58,280 nucleotides of DNA, from NCBI RefSeq assembly GCF_019857225.1, contig NZ_JAFJSY010000037.1, positions 1 to 58,280 on the forward strand, read 5' to 3'. Below are positions 8,506 through 16,980 of the stretch, one piece after another (position 1 is the first letter of the stretch; each line of letters opens with the position of its first letter). A program made the translations under genes and the position numbers. Source of the stretch: Streptomyces plumbidurans. Lineage in GTDB: Bacteria; Actinomycetota; Actinomycetes; Streptomycetales; Streptomycetaceae. The notes beneath the pieces are model-generated. The model ran no database searches and had not been told where the DNA came from. It saw only the letters and a list, made by a program, of their open reading frames with translations.

Positions 8506-10068
8506 ATGGCACAGCAGCAGCGCGCTCAGGGCCCGTCCGACCCCGAGGCGACTGGCGGCGGTATGTCAGACGCGCCGGAGATGTGGGGTAACGGCGGGCT
8601 TGTCGGGGACGGCCGGTACCGGCTGACCCGCAGACTCGGCCGGGGCGGCATGGCAGAGGTGTTCGCCGCCGAGGACGTGCGTCTCGGACGCACCGTCGCG
8701 GTCAAGCTGCTGCGCGCCGACCTCGCCGAGGACCCGGTCTCCAAGGCCCGTTTCACCCGCGAGGCACAGTCGGTGGCCGGCCTCAACCACCATGCCATCG
8801 TCGCCGTGTACGACTCCGGTGAGGACTTCGTCGGCGGCCAGTCGGTCCCCTACATCGTCATGGAGATCGTCGAGGGCCGCACCATCCGCGACCTGCTGCT
8901 CAACGCCGAGGCGCCGGGCCCCGAGCAGGCCCTGATCATCGTCTCCGGTGTGCTGGAGGCGCTCGCCTACTCGCACCAGCACGGCATCGTGCACCGCGAC
9001 ATCAAGCCCGCCAACGTCATCATCACGCACAACGGCGCGGTCAAGGTGATGGACTTCGGCATCGCCCGCGCCCTGCACGGCGCGTCCACGACGATGACGC
9101 AGACCGGCATGGTCATGGGCACCCCGCAGTACCTCTCCCCGGAGCAGGCGCTCGGCAAGGCCGTCGACCACCGCTCGGACCTGTACGCGGTGGGCTGTCT
9201 GCTCTACGAACTCCTCGCGCTCAGGCCCCCGTTCGTCGGCGAGACCCCGCTGTCGGTGGTCTACCAGCACGTCCAGGACATCCCGGCGCCGCCGTCGGAG
9301 GTCTCCGACGCCACCCCGCCGGAGCTCGACGGCCTCGTCATGCGATCGCTCGCCAAGGAGCCGGACGACCGCTTCCAGACGGCCGAGGAGATGCGCGGGC
9401 TCGTCCAGTACGGGCTGCAGATGCTCTACGACCAGGGCGGCCACACCGGCACCTGGAACACCGGCCCGGTCGATGTGCACGAGGGCCGGCACACCCCGGC
9501 CGCGGGCTTCGCCGGCACCCAGGTGCTGCCGCACCCCGGCCACGCCTCCGGCACGACGCAGATCCCGCAGCAGGTCCTGCCCGCGGGCTACGGCGGCGGG
9601 GACGACGGCGGCTTCGAGGGCCACGGGAACAGGGGCGGCGGCCGCGGCAAGCTGTGGATCCTCGCCGTCCTCGCGGTGATCGCCATCGCGGCGGGTGTCG
9701 CGCTCGCGCTGAACAACGGAGGCGGCTCGGGCGGGGGCACGGACCCCACCAAGTCGCCGACCGCGACGCACCACACCAAGGACGACTCGACCACCGAGAC
9801 GCCCAGCTCGGAGCCGAGCGACGACTCGACGAACAGCTCCACGGACGACAACTCCACGAGCGGCGGCTCGGGGGACTACACACCCTCGTACACACCGTCG
9901 TACACGCCGTCCGAGGAGCCCACGAAGGAGCCCACCAAGGAGCCCACGGACGAGCCGACCGACGAGCCGACCCAGACACCGACCCAGACGCCGACCCAGT
10001 CGGCGGACCCGTCGGACCCGGCGACGGGTGGCGGCGACGACGGCGGGACCGCGGGTCTCGTCCACTGA
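8506..10068 (+). CDS. Membrane Ser/Thr protein kinase with a Thr/Pro/Glu-rich extracellular tail
   Basis: A 520-aa Hanks-type kinase. The catalytic domain (~35-300) has RLGRGGMAEVFAAED, VAVKLLR, HRDIKPANV, DFGIARA and GTPQYLSPEQA. One transmembrane helix (KLWILAVLAVIAIAAGVALA, ~385-405) follows a linker. The outer ~110 residues are Thr/Ser/Asp/Pro/Glu low complexity with YTPS and EPTKEPT/DEPT repeats and no PASTA domain, which suggests a cell-wall spacer, possibly glycosylated. The start at 8506 has only GAGG nearby; MSDAPEMW (8563) is an alternative. It is divergent from the PASTA kinase and its kinase core is strongly similar, pointing to an old duplication. Confidence 0.92.
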   Translation: MAQQQRAQGPSDPEATGGGMSDAPEMWGNGGLVGDGRYRLTRRLGRGGMAEVFAAEDVRLGRTVAVKLLRADLAEDPVSKARFTREAQSVAGLNHHAIVAVYDSGEDFVGGQSVPYIVMEIVEGRTIRDLLLNAEAPGPEQALIIVSGVLEALAYSHQHGIVHRDIKPANVIITHNGAVKVMDFGIARALHGASTTMTQTGMVMGTPQYLSPEQALGKAVDHRSDLYAVGCLLYELLALRPPFVGETPLSVVYQHVQDIPAPPSEVSDATPPELDGLVMRSLAKEPDDRFQTAEEMRGLVQYGLQMLYDQGGHTGTWNTGPVDVHEGRHTPAAGFAGTQVLPHPGHASGTTQIPQQVLPAGYGGGDDGGFEGHGNRGGGRGKLWILAVLAVIAIAAGVALALNNGGGSGGGTDPTKSPTATHHTKDDSTTETPSSEPSDDSTNSSTDDNSTSGGSGDYTPSYTPSYTPSEEPTKEPTKEPTDEPTDEPTQTPTQTPTQSADPSDPATGGGDDGGTAGLVH

Positions 10069-10072
10069 CGAA

Positions 10073-11101
10073 TCACTCCACGAACGCCCCGCACACCGTG
10101 TCGTACTCCCGCGTCCACCACACCGCCAGGGCGGAGGCCGCCGGGAACTGGGGGTCGGCGCGGGTGTCGCCGCGTTCGTAGTGCCAGCGCAGCATCCAGA
10201 AGTCGTTGAGGCGTTCCCACCACACGCGGTGCACGGCCGCCGCGAGTTCGGAGGGCGTGGCACCGGCCGTGCGCCGGTACGCGCGCGCGTACGCACGCAC
10301 TTTGGGCAGGTCGAGGGTTCCGGTGGGCCGTACGAAGAAGATCGCGGCGGCGCGTACCGCCTCCTCCGCGCGCGGGCCGAGGCCGAGGCGGTCCCAGTCG
10401 ACGATGGCGGCGGGCGCGTCCCCCTTGTAGAGCAGGTTGAAGGGGTGGAAGTCGCCGTGCACCCAGCCCACCGAACTCCCGCACGGCGGGCGGCTGTCGG
10501 CGTGCCGCTCCAGCAGGGTGCGGCGTTCCAGCAGGCGGTGGCGGGCGAGTTCGTCGAACGAGTCGGCGGGGCGGTGGCGGCGTACCCGGCCGAGCAGGTC
10601 GTCGATGAGGGCGAAGGTGTCGGCGGCGTCGGCGGCCACCGGCTCGGTACGGGCACGCGCGTGTGCCGGCATCACCCGCTCCAGGCTCGCGTGCACCACT
10701 CCCAGCAGCGCCCCCAGCCGGTCGCACTGTCCGGTCGTGAGCTGTCCGCCGTGCCGGTGCCGTCCGTCGATCCAGGGGTGCAGCGCGTAGGCGTGTCCGC
10801 CGACGACGGCGACCGTGCGCCCGTCCCGCGCGGGCAGCGGGGGCGCCACCGGGACGCCCAGATCGGCCAGGCGCTGGGTGGCCCGGTGCTGGCGGGCGAT
10901 CGCGGCCGGGTCGGCGGTCTCCGGGTCGAAGTGGTGCTTGAGGAAGTAGCGGCCGCGGGTGGTGCACAGGCGGTAGCCGCGGTTGAGCAGACCCTGGTCG
11001 ACGGGCTCGCAGGCGACGGCGGAACCGGCGCCGTACTGGCGCAGCAGGGCGCCCAGTGGGGGCGCGTGTGGCACGAGCGGTGGTACGGAGGAGCGCGGCA
11101 C
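10073..11101 (-). CDS. Aminoglycoside phosphotransferase (APH)-family kinase
   Basis: A 342-aa protein of the APH/choline kinase fold. The catalytic Brenner loop reads VHGDFHPFNLLY and the metal-binding motif is IVDWDR. The N-lobe has LNRGYRLCTTRGRYFLKHH with the ATP-binding Lys. The substrate is unknown; similar proteins act on sugars, amino alcohols or small metabolites and rarely give antibiotic resistance. It converges with the kinase gene, leaving only 4 bp between stops. Confidence 0.85.
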   Translation of the reverse strand: MPRSSVPPLVPHAPPLGALLRQYGAGSAVACEPVDQGLLNRGYRLCTTRGRYFLKHHFDPETADPAAIARQHRATQRLADLGVPVAPPLPARDGRTVAVVGGHAYALHPWIDGRHRHGGQLTTGQCDRLGALLGVVHASLERVMPAHARARTEPVAADAADTFALIDDLLGRVRRHRPADSFDELARHRLLERRTLLERHADSRPPCGSSVGWVHGDFHPFNLLYKGDAPAAIVDWDRLGLGPRAEEAVRAAAIFFVRPTGTLDLPKVRAYARAYRRTAGATPSELAAAVHRVWWERLNDFWMLRWHYERGDTRADPQFPAASALAVWWTREYDTVCGAFVE

Positions 11102-11293
11102 GCGCCAGATGGTAGGGCACGATCCAGGGCTGTGAGCTGGGCGTTGTCACAGGCAGTCGCATTCGGTCACGGCATGTGCTCGAAATGGCGTTCCCGCTCG
11201 AAGTGAAGTCTTCCCGTGAACTGGGTCACCGGGATAACGTGCCGTTGTTCCGGCCCCCTGCAAGGCTGTGACCAGGAAACCTTCCGAGCTTTC

Positions 11294-11324
11294 GCGATTT
11301 ACTTGGAAATCCAAGCAAAATCGC
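11294..11324. promoter_or_regulatory. Nested dyad upstream of bkdA, candidate operator
   Basis: An inner palindrome CTTGGA-AA-TCCAAG (11302-11315) lies within an outer inverted repeat GCGATTT / AAATCGC. It is unusually AT-rich for the region and lies just upstream of a promoter-like pair. Lrp/AsnC-family BkdR regulators are known for bkd clusters, so a site for such a protein is a reasonable inference. Confidence 0.55.
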
Positions 11325-11338
11325 AGGTCAGGAGGGGT

Positions 11339-11368
11339 TTCACAGAAATGTGGAGCACTGGGTAACGT
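11339..11368 (+). promoter_or_regulatory. Candidate bkd promoter
   Basis: TTCACA and TAACGT are separated by 18 bp. Transcription would begin near 11375, giving a leader of about 130 nt before the bkdA GTG. Confidence 0.4.
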
Positions 11369-11507
11369 GCCTTCTGCAGGGCGCTCGCCGGGGCACCTGT
11401 CACGCCTGTTCCCGAACGGACGCACCCACCCTGTGCACCCGCGGGAGTCAGGTGAGCCGCACTGGCACCCGGCGAACCCGGGTAGCCGGACCGACGGAGG
11501 AGCACAC

Positions 11508-12686
11508 GTGACCGTGGAGAGCACTGCCGCGCGCAAACCGCGACGCAGCGCCGGAACCAAGAGCACGGCCGGCAAGCGCACGACCGCAAAGAACGCGCCT
11601 GGCACCGACCCCGAGCTCGTACAGCTGCTGACGCCCGAGGGCGAGCGGCTCAAGAACGCCGAGTACGACCAGTACGTCGCCGGCATCACCCCCGATGAGC
11701 TCCGCGGCCTGTACCGCGACATGGTGCTCACCCGCCGCTTCGACGCCGAGGCCACCTCCCTGCAGCGCCAGGGCGAGCTGGGCCTGTGGGCCTCGCTGCT
11801 CGGCCAGGAGGCCGCCCAGATCGGCTCCGGGCGGGCCACCCGCGAGGACGACTACGTCTTCCCGACCTACCGCGAGCACGGCGTCGCCTGGTGCCGCGGG
11901 GTCGACCCGACCAATCTGCTGGGCATGTTCCGCGGCGTGAACAACGGCGGCTGGGACCCCAACAGCAACAACTTCCACCTGTACACCATCGTCATCGGCT
12001 CTCAGACGCTGCACGCCACGGGCTATGCGATGGGCGTGGCCAAGGACGGCGCGGACAGCGCGGTGATCGCCTACTTCGGCGACGGCGCCTCCAGCCAGGG
12101 CGACGTCGCGGAGTCCTTCACCTTCTCCGCGGTCTACAACGCCCCGGTGGTGTTCTTCTGCCAGAACAACCAGTGGGCGATCTCCGAGCCGACCGAGAAG
12201 CAGACCCGCGTGCCGCTCTACCAGCGCGCGCAGGGCTACGGCTTCCCGGGCGTGCGGGTGGACGGCAACGACGTGCTCGCCTGTCTCGCGGTCACCCGGT
12301 GGGCGCTGGAGCGGGCGCGCAGCGGCGAGGGCCCGACCCTCGTGGAGGCGTTCACCTACCGCATGGGCGCGCACACCACCTCCGACGACCCGACGAAGTA
12401 CCGGGCCGACGAGGAGCGCGAGTCCTGGGAGGCGAAGGACCCGATCCTGCGCCTTCGCCGGTACCTGGAGGCCGCAAACCACGCGGACGAGGGATTCTTC
12501 GCGGAACTCGAAGCGGAGAGCGAAGCGTTGGGCAAGCGAGTGCGTGAGGCGGTCCGCGCCATGCCGGACCCGGACCGCTTCGCCATCTTCGAGAACGCGT
12601 ACGCGGACGGGCATGCGCTCGTCGACGAGGAGCGAGCCCAGTTCGCCGCCTACCAGGCGTCGTTCGCAGACGAGGGGGGTCACTGA
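11508..12686 (+). CDS. bkdA: Branched-chain 2-oxoacid dehydrogenase E1 alpha
   Basis: A 392-aa subunit of the thiamine-diphosphate E1 component, which decarboxylates the 2-oxoacids of Val, Leu and Ile and supplies branched starter units for fatty acids and polyketides. It shows the TPP signature GDGASSQGD ... NN (in FFCQNNQWAISEPTEKQT) and the phosphorylation-loop-like region YRMGAHTTSDDPTKY. The GTG at 11508 is preceded by GGAGG at 7 nt and is preferred over the 80-codon longer frame. The first ~35 residues are Lys/Arg/Ala/Thr rich. It is first gene of the bkdABC operon; bkdB starts 1 bp after its stop. Confidence 0.93.
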   Translation: MTVESTAARKPRRSAGTKSTAGKRTTAKNAPGTDPELVQLLTPEGERLKNAEYDQYVAGITPDELRGLYRDMVLTRRFDAEATSLQRQGELGLWASLLGQEAAQIGSGRATREDDYVFPTYREHGVAWCRGVDPTNLLGMFRGVNNGGWDPNSNNFHLYTIVIGSQTLHATGYAMGVAKDGADSAVIAYFGDGASSQGDVAESFTFSAVYNAPVVFFCQNNQWAISEPTEKQTRVPLYQRAQGYGFPGVRVDGNDVLACLAVTRWALERARSGEGPTLVEAFTYRMGAHTTSDDPTKYRADEERESWEAKDPILRLRRYLEAANHADEGFFAELEAESEALGKRVREAVRAMPDPDRFAIFENAYADGHALVDEERAQFAAYQASFADEGGH

Positions 12687-12687
12687 G

Positions 12688-13680
12688 ATGGCGGAGGCTG
12701 TGACAGTCAGGACCATGGCTCTGGCCAAGGCGGTCAACGAATCGCTGCGCCGCGCCCTGGAGACCGACCCCAAGGTCCTGGTCATGGGCGAGGACGTCGG
12801 CAAGCTCGGCGGTGTCTTCCGGGTGACGGACGGCCTGCAGAAGGACTTCGGCGAGAGCAGGGTCATCGACACCCCGCTGGCCGAGTCCGGCATCGTGGGC
12901 ACCGCGATCGGTCTGGCCCTGCGGGGCTACCGCCCGGTCGTGGAGATCCAGTTCGACGGCTTCGTCTTCCCGGCGTACGACCAGATCGTCACCCAGCTCG
13001 CCAAGATGCACGCGCGCTCCCTGGGCAAGGTCAAGCTCCCGGTCGTCGTGCGCATTCCCTACGGCGGCGGCATCGGCGCCGTGGAGCACCACTCCGAGTC
13101 GCCGGAGGCCCTGTTCGCGCATGTCGCGGGCCTGAAGGTGGTCTCGCCCTCGAACGCCTCGGACGCGTACTGGATGATGCAGCAGGCCATCCAGAGCGAC
13201 GACCCGGTGATCTTCTTCGAGCCCAAGCGGCGCTACTGGGACAAGGCCGAGGTCAACACCGAGGCCATCCCGGGACCGCTGCACAAGGCGCAGATCGTGC
13301 GCCCCGGCACCGACCTCACGCTGGCCGCCTACGGCCCGATGGTGAAGCTCTGCCGTGAGGTGGCCGACGCGGCCGCCGAGGAGGGCAAGTCCCTGGAGGT
13401 GCTGGACCTGCGCTCGGTCTCCCCGCTGGACTTCGACTCGATCCAGGCCTCCGTGGAGAGGACGGGCCGCCTGGTCGTCGTCCACGAGGCGCCGGTGTTC
13501 TTCGGCTCGGGCGCGGAGATCGCCGCCCGGATCACGGAGCGCTGCTTCTACCACCTGGAGGCTCCGGTCCTCAGGGTCGGCGGCTACCACGCCCCGTACC
13601 CGCCGGCCCGCCTGGAGGAGGAGTATCTGCCGGGCCTGGACCGGGTGCTCGACGCCGTCGACCGTGCCCTGGCGTACTGA
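12688..13680 (+). CDS. bkdB: Branched-chain 2-oxoacid dehydrogenase E1 beta
   Basis: A 330-aa E1 beta subunit (transketolase-like pyrimidine-binding and C-terminal domains) forming the alpha2beta2 E1 with BkdA. Family signatures: VLVMGEDVGKLGGVFRVTDG, DTPLAESGIVGTAIGLALRG, EIQFDGFVFPAYDQI, and HSESPEALFAHVAGLKVVSP. The ATG at 12688 lies just after the bkdA TGA, so translation is coupled. bkdC follows after 10 bp with its own GGAGAGG ribosome site. Confidence 0.94.
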   Translation: MAEAVTVRTMALAKAVNESLRRALETDPKVLVMGEDVGKLGGVFRVTDGLQKDFGESRVIDTPLAESGIVGTAIGLALRGYRPVVEIQFDGFVFPAYDQIVTQLAKMHARSLGKVKLPVVVRIPYGGGIGAVEHHSESPEALFAHVAGLKVVSPSNASDAYWMMQQAIQSDDPVIFFEPKRRYWDKAEVNTEAIPGPLHKAQIVRPGTDLTLAAYGPMVKLCREVADAAAEEGKSLEVLDLRSVSPLDFDSIQASVERTGRLVVVHEAPVFFGSGAEIAARITERCFYHLEAPVLRVGGYHAPYPPARLEEEYLPGLDRVLDAVDRALAY

Positions 13681-13690
13681 GGAGAGGGTC

Positions 13691-15118
13691 GTGACGACGA
13701 TGACGGAAGCTTCCGTACGCGAGTTCAAGATGCCGGACGTGGGCGAGGGACTCACCGAGGCCGAGATCCTCAAGTGGTACGTCCAGCCGGGCGACACGGT
13801 CACCGACGGCCAGGTGGTGTGCGAGGTCGAGACGGCGAAGGCGGCGGTGGAACTGCCCATCCCGTACGACGGCGTGGTCCGTGACCTGCACTTCCCGGAG
13901 GGCGCCACGGTGGACGTGGGCACGTCGATCATCGCGGTGGACGTCTCGGGAGGCGCCGCGGCCCCCGAGGCTCCGGCCGAGCCGGCAGCCCCGGCCGCCG
14001 CGCCCGCCGCACCGGCCGAGGAGAGCAAGCCGCAGGGCTCGGGCCGCCAGCCGGTCCTGGTGGGTTACGGCGTGGCGGAGTCCTCCACCAAGCGCCGCCC
14101 GCGCAAGGGCGCCGACACGGAGGCCGCGCAGGCCTCGACGGCGATCCAGACCGAGCTGAACGGCCATGGACCGGCGCCCGTGGCCGAGCCGGTGGCGACG
14201 ACGACCGGGCAGCGCCCGCTCGCCAAGCCGCCGGTGCGCAAGCTGGCGAAGGACCTGGGCGTCGATCTGGCGACGGTCGTCCCGTCGGGCCCGGACGGCA
14301 TCATCACGCGTGAGGACGTCCATGCCGCCCTCGCGCCTGCCCCGGCACCGGAAGCGCCCGTGGCGGCGCCCGCCGCGCCCGTGTCCGCCCCGGCCCCCGT
14401 GGCGGCGTACGACGCGGCGCGTGAGACCCGTATCCCCATCAAGGGGGTCCGCAGGGCGACCGCGCAGGCGATGGTCGGCTCGGCGTTCACCGCGCCGCAC
14501 GTCACGGAGTTCGTGACGGTGGACGTGACGCGCACGATGAAGCTGGTCGAGGAGCTCAAGCAGGACAAGGAGTTCGCGGGCCTGCGGGTGAACCCGCTGC
14601 TGCTGATCGCCAAGGCCCTGCTGGTCGCTCTCAAGCGCAACCCGGAGATCAACGCCTCGTGGGACGAGGCCGCCCAGGAGATCGTGGTCAAGCACTACGT
14701 CAACCTCGGCATCGCGGCGGCCACCCCGCGCGGCCTGATCGTCCCGAACATCAAGGACGCGCATGCCAAGACCCTGCCGCAACTGGCCGAGTCCCTGGGC
14801 GAGCTGGTGTCCACGGCCCGCGAGGGCAAGACCTCCCCGGGCGCGATGCAGGGCGGCACGGTGACCATCACCAACGTCGGCGTCTTCGGCGTCGACACGG
14901 GAACGCCCATCCTCAACCCCGGCGAGTCCGCGATCCTCGCGGTCGGCGCGATCAAGCTCCAGCCGTGGGTGCACAAGGGCAAGGTGAAGCCGCGTCAGGT
15001 CACCACGCTGGCCCTGTCCTTCGACCACCGTCTGGTCGACGGCGAGCTGGGCTCCAAGGTCCTCGCGGACGTGGCGGCGATCCTGGAGCAGCCGAAGCGG
15101 CTGATCAGCTGGGCGTGA
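13691..15118 (+). CDS. bkdC: Dihydrolipoamide acyltransferase E2 of the Bkd complex
   Basis: A 475-aa E2 core protein. The lipoyl domain (~8-85) carries the lipoylated Lys50 in EVETAKAAVELP. Ala/Pro linkers join it to a peripheral-subunit-binding domain (~183-220: PPVRKLAKDLGVDLATVV ... GIITREDV), which binds E1/E3, and a catalytic domain (~245-475) with the active site SFDHRLVDGELG. The GTG at 13691 has the better-spaced ribosome site; ATG at 13700 is an alternative. No E3 gene lies nearby, so lipoamide dehydrogenase must come from elsewhere. A strong terminator ends the operon. Confidence 0.93.
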   Translation: MTTMTEASVREFKMPDVGEGLTEAEILKWYVQPGDTVTDGQVVCEVETAKAAVELPIPYDGVVRDLHFPEGATVDVGTSIIAVDVSGGAAAPEAPAEPAAPAAAPAAPAEESKPQGSGRQPVLVGYGVAESSTKRRPRKGADTEAAQASTAIQTELNGHGPAPVAEPVATTTGQRPLAKPPVRKLAKDLGVDLATVVPSGPDGIITREDVHAALAPAPAPEAPVAAPAAPVSAPAPVAAYDAARETRIPIKGVRRATAQAMVGSAFTAPHVTEFVTVDVTRTMKLVEELKQDKEFAGLRVNPLLLIAKALLVALKRNPEINASWDEAAQEIVVKHYVNLGIAAATPRGLIVPNIKDAHAKTLPQLAESLGELVSTAREGKTSPGAMQGGTVTITNVGVFGVDTGTPILNPGESAILAVGAIKLQPWVHKGKVKPRQVTTLALSFDHRLVDGELGSKVLADVAAILEQPKRLISWA

Positions 15119-15159
15119 GAGTCCGGCCCGGTCCTGCCGGGCCGGCCGTGCAACGCAAT

Positions 15160-15189
15160 GGGCCCGTCGCGACAAGCGACGGGCCCTTT
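15160..15189. terminator. Terminator of the bkd operon
   Basis: GGGCCCGTCGC and GCGACGGGCCC form an 11-bp stem with a GACAA loop followed by TTTC. It also faces the convergent carboxypeptidase gene. Confidence 0.88.
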
Positions 15190-15211
15190 CGCGTGCTGCC
15201 GGCTGCCCGGG

Positions 15212-16120
15212 TCAGATCTTGGTGAAGCCGTAGCTCATGAGCTTCTTCGCGTCCGACTCGCGCTGGGCGATGGAGGAGGAGGCGAGCACGGTGCCGATGA
15301 CCGTCTTGCCGCCGCGGGTGGCGGCGAAGACCAGGCAGTACTTGGCCTCGGGGCCGGAGCCCGTCTTCACGCCGATCGTGCCGCTGTAGCTGCTGAGCAG
15401 GCCGTTGGTGTTGGTCCACGCGGCCATCGTGCGGGTGCTGCCCGTCTTGGTGATGGTCTTCGCGGTGTACTTCTTCGTCTTCACCAGCGTGCGGAACGTG
15501 GAGTTCTTCATCGCACTGCTGGCGATCTTCGTCAGGTCACGGGGGGTTGAGTAGTTCGAGCCATTCCCTATGCCGTCGAAGGAGTCGAAGTGGGTGTGCG
15601 TCAGGCCCAGGCTCTTGGCGGCGGTGTTCATCTTGCCGATGAAGTTGGACACCCGCTTGGCCCGCGTCGAGCCGGAACCGAACTTGTCGGCGAGCGCGTA
15701 GGCCGCGTCGCAGCCGGACGGCAGCATCAGGCCGTACAGCAGCTGGCGGACCGTCACCTTGTCACCGACGATCAGATGCGCCTGCGAGGCGTTGTGGGAG
15801 ACGACGTAGTCGCTGTACGCCTTCTGGATCGTCACCTTGGAGTCGAGGTTCAGGTGCGACTGCGCCAGCACGACCTTCGCGGTCATGATCTTGGTGGTGG
15901 AACCGGTGGAGCGCTTGGTGTCCGCGGCCTTGGTGTAGAGCGTCTTGGCGTTGGAATTGTTCATCACGTAGCCGCCCTTGGCCACGATGGACGGCGCGGA
16001 GGCCGCCTGAGCGGGTACGGCGGCCAGTGCTCCGGTCGCGAGCACGGCGCCTGCGGTGACGCTGACCGCGGCGGCTCTGCGAAGCCGCCTGCCCGTCATG
16101 CCGTTGATGGCAGTAATCAA
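15212..16120 (-). CDS. Secreted D-alanyl-D-alanine carboxypeptidase (S11)
   Basis: A 302-aa penicillin-binding protein of the S11 family that trims the terminal D-Ala of peptidoglycan pentapeptides outside the membrane. Signal peptide to about residue 40 (AQA). Active-site motifs: S74-T-T-K77, S135-G-C137 in place of the usual SxN, and K252-T-G254. The SGC variant is common among actinobacterial members. There is no C-terminal anchor helix. Starts at 16120 or 16099 (MTGRRLRR) both keep the signal peptide. It converges with the bkd operon and diverges from gntR. Confidence 0.92.
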   Translation of the reverse strand: MITAINGMTGRRLRRAAAVSVTAGAVLATGALAAVPAQAASAPSIVAKGGYVMNNSNAKTLYTKAADTKRSTGSTTKIMTAKVVLAQSHLNLDSKVTIQKAYSDYVVSHNASQAHLIVGDKVTVRQLLYGLMLPSGCDAAYALADKFGSGSTRAKRVSNFIGKMNTAAKSLGLTHTHFDSFDGIGNGSNYSTPRDLTKIASSAMKNSTFRTLVKTKKYTAKTITKTGSTRTMAAWTNTNGLLSSYSGTIGVKTGSGPEAKYCLVFAATRGGKTVIGTVLASSSIAQRESDAKKLMSYGFTKI

Positions 16121-16260
16121 CTTGAAATACCCCGATTACGTCGAATACCCCTGATGCGCGGCCGAGTTGGAGGGGAAAGAAAGGAGGGCCGCAGGTGTGT
16201 GACACGTAAGTAGCACAGAAGGTTGTGCCGTCGCTGAGGCACCTACCTCCTTGTGATGAA

Positions 16261-16279
16261 CCGTCCGCATGATGGACGG
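16261..16279. promoter_or_regulatory. Inverted repeat upstream of gntR
   Basis: CCGTCC-N7-GGACGG lies about 40 bp before the gntR start, in the divergent region shared with the carboxypeptidase gene. It could be an autoregulatory operator or a hairpin; the sequence does not decide. Confidence 0.4.
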
Positions 16280-16317
16280 GCTCCTTGATGCGTACGTGTT
16301 GTATCTATGCTGTCCTC

Positions 16318-16980
16318 ATGACCAGCTCCGGGACCGTGACCAGCAAGCAACCACCAGCCGCCGACCGGGTCTACGCCCACGTCAAGCAGTCGGTCCTGGA
16401 GCGCCGCTACGAGGGCGGGACCCTGCTGACCGAGGGCGAGCTCGCCGAGGCCGTGGGAGTCTCCCGCACCCCGGTGCGCGAGGCGCTGCTGCGCCTGGAG
16501 GTGGAGGGGCTGATCAAGCTCTACCCCAAGAAGGGCGCCCTGGTCCTGCCCGTGTCCGCGCAGGAGATCGCGGACGTGGTGGAGACCAGGCTGCTGGTCG
16601 AGGAGCACGCGGCGCGCAAGGCCGTGCCCGCGCCCGCCGGGCTCGTGGAGCGCCTCGAAGCGCTGCTCGCGAAGCAGCACGAGCAGGTCGCCGCGGGCGA
16701 CCTCGCCGCGGCCGCCGTGACCGACCGCTGCTTCCACGCCGAGATCGTCCGCAGCGGCGGCAACGAGATCCTCTCCCGGCTCTACGACCAGCTGCGCGAC
16801 CGCCAGCTGCGGATGGGCGTCGCCGTGCTGCACTCCCACCCCGACCGGGTCGCCAAGACCCTCGCCGAGCACGCGGAGCTGCTTCAGGCGCTGCGCTCGG
16901 GCGACGAGGAGGCGGCCGTCGGCGTCGTCCACCGCCACGTCAGCTGGTTCTCGCACCTGGCCCGGGGTGAGGTCCGATGA
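16318..16980 (+). CDS. GntR-family transcriptional regulator (FadR/FCD subfamily)
   Basis: A 220-aa regulator with an N-terminal winged helix (residues ~12-75: LTEGELAEAVGVSRTPVREALLRLEVEGLIKLYPKKG, shown here only by its key parts) and a C-terminal all-helical FCD ligand domain (~85-215) with conserved His residues that usually bind a metal. The ATG at 16318 is preferred; MM at 16285 would add 11 unlike residues. A promoter-like TATGCT lies 7-12 bp before the start, so the mRNA may be nearly leaderless. Its stop overlaps the MFS gene (ATGA), so it probably regulates that transporter and itself. Confidence 0.9.
   Translation: MTSSGTVTSKQPPAADRVYAHVKQSVLERRYEGGTLLTEGELAEAVGVSRTPVREALLRLEVEGLIKLYPKKGALVLPVSAQEIADVVETRLLVEEHAARKAVPAPAGLVERLEALLAKQHEQVAAGDLAAAAVTDRCFHAEIVRSGGNEILSRLYDQLRDRQLRMGVAVLHSHPDRVAKTLAEHAELLQALRSGDEEAAVGVVHRHVSWFSHLARGEVR

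Larger units (their letters stand above)
11102..11507. other. Upstream region of the bkd operon
   Basis: About 400 bp without a credible gene separates the APH gene from bkdA. It contains the composite dyad at 11294-11324, a promoter-like pair at 11339-11368, and two copies of a 12-bp motif (GGATAACGTGCC at 11232, GGGTAACGTGCC at 11360). Confidence 0.6.

Noticed and set aside
8566..10656. Long minus-strand open frame opposite the second kinase
   Set aside because: Arg/Val/Gly low-complexity translation without motifs; it is the mirror of a clear kinase gene.
10073..11101. APH-fold gene as an antibiotic-resistance gene
   Set aside because: Only the general kinase motifs are present; nothing ties it to aminoglycosides.
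11268..11507. 80-codon N-terminal extension of bkdA
   Set aside because: It would cross the dyad and promoter region; the GTG at 11508 has a good GGAGG and fits the family length.
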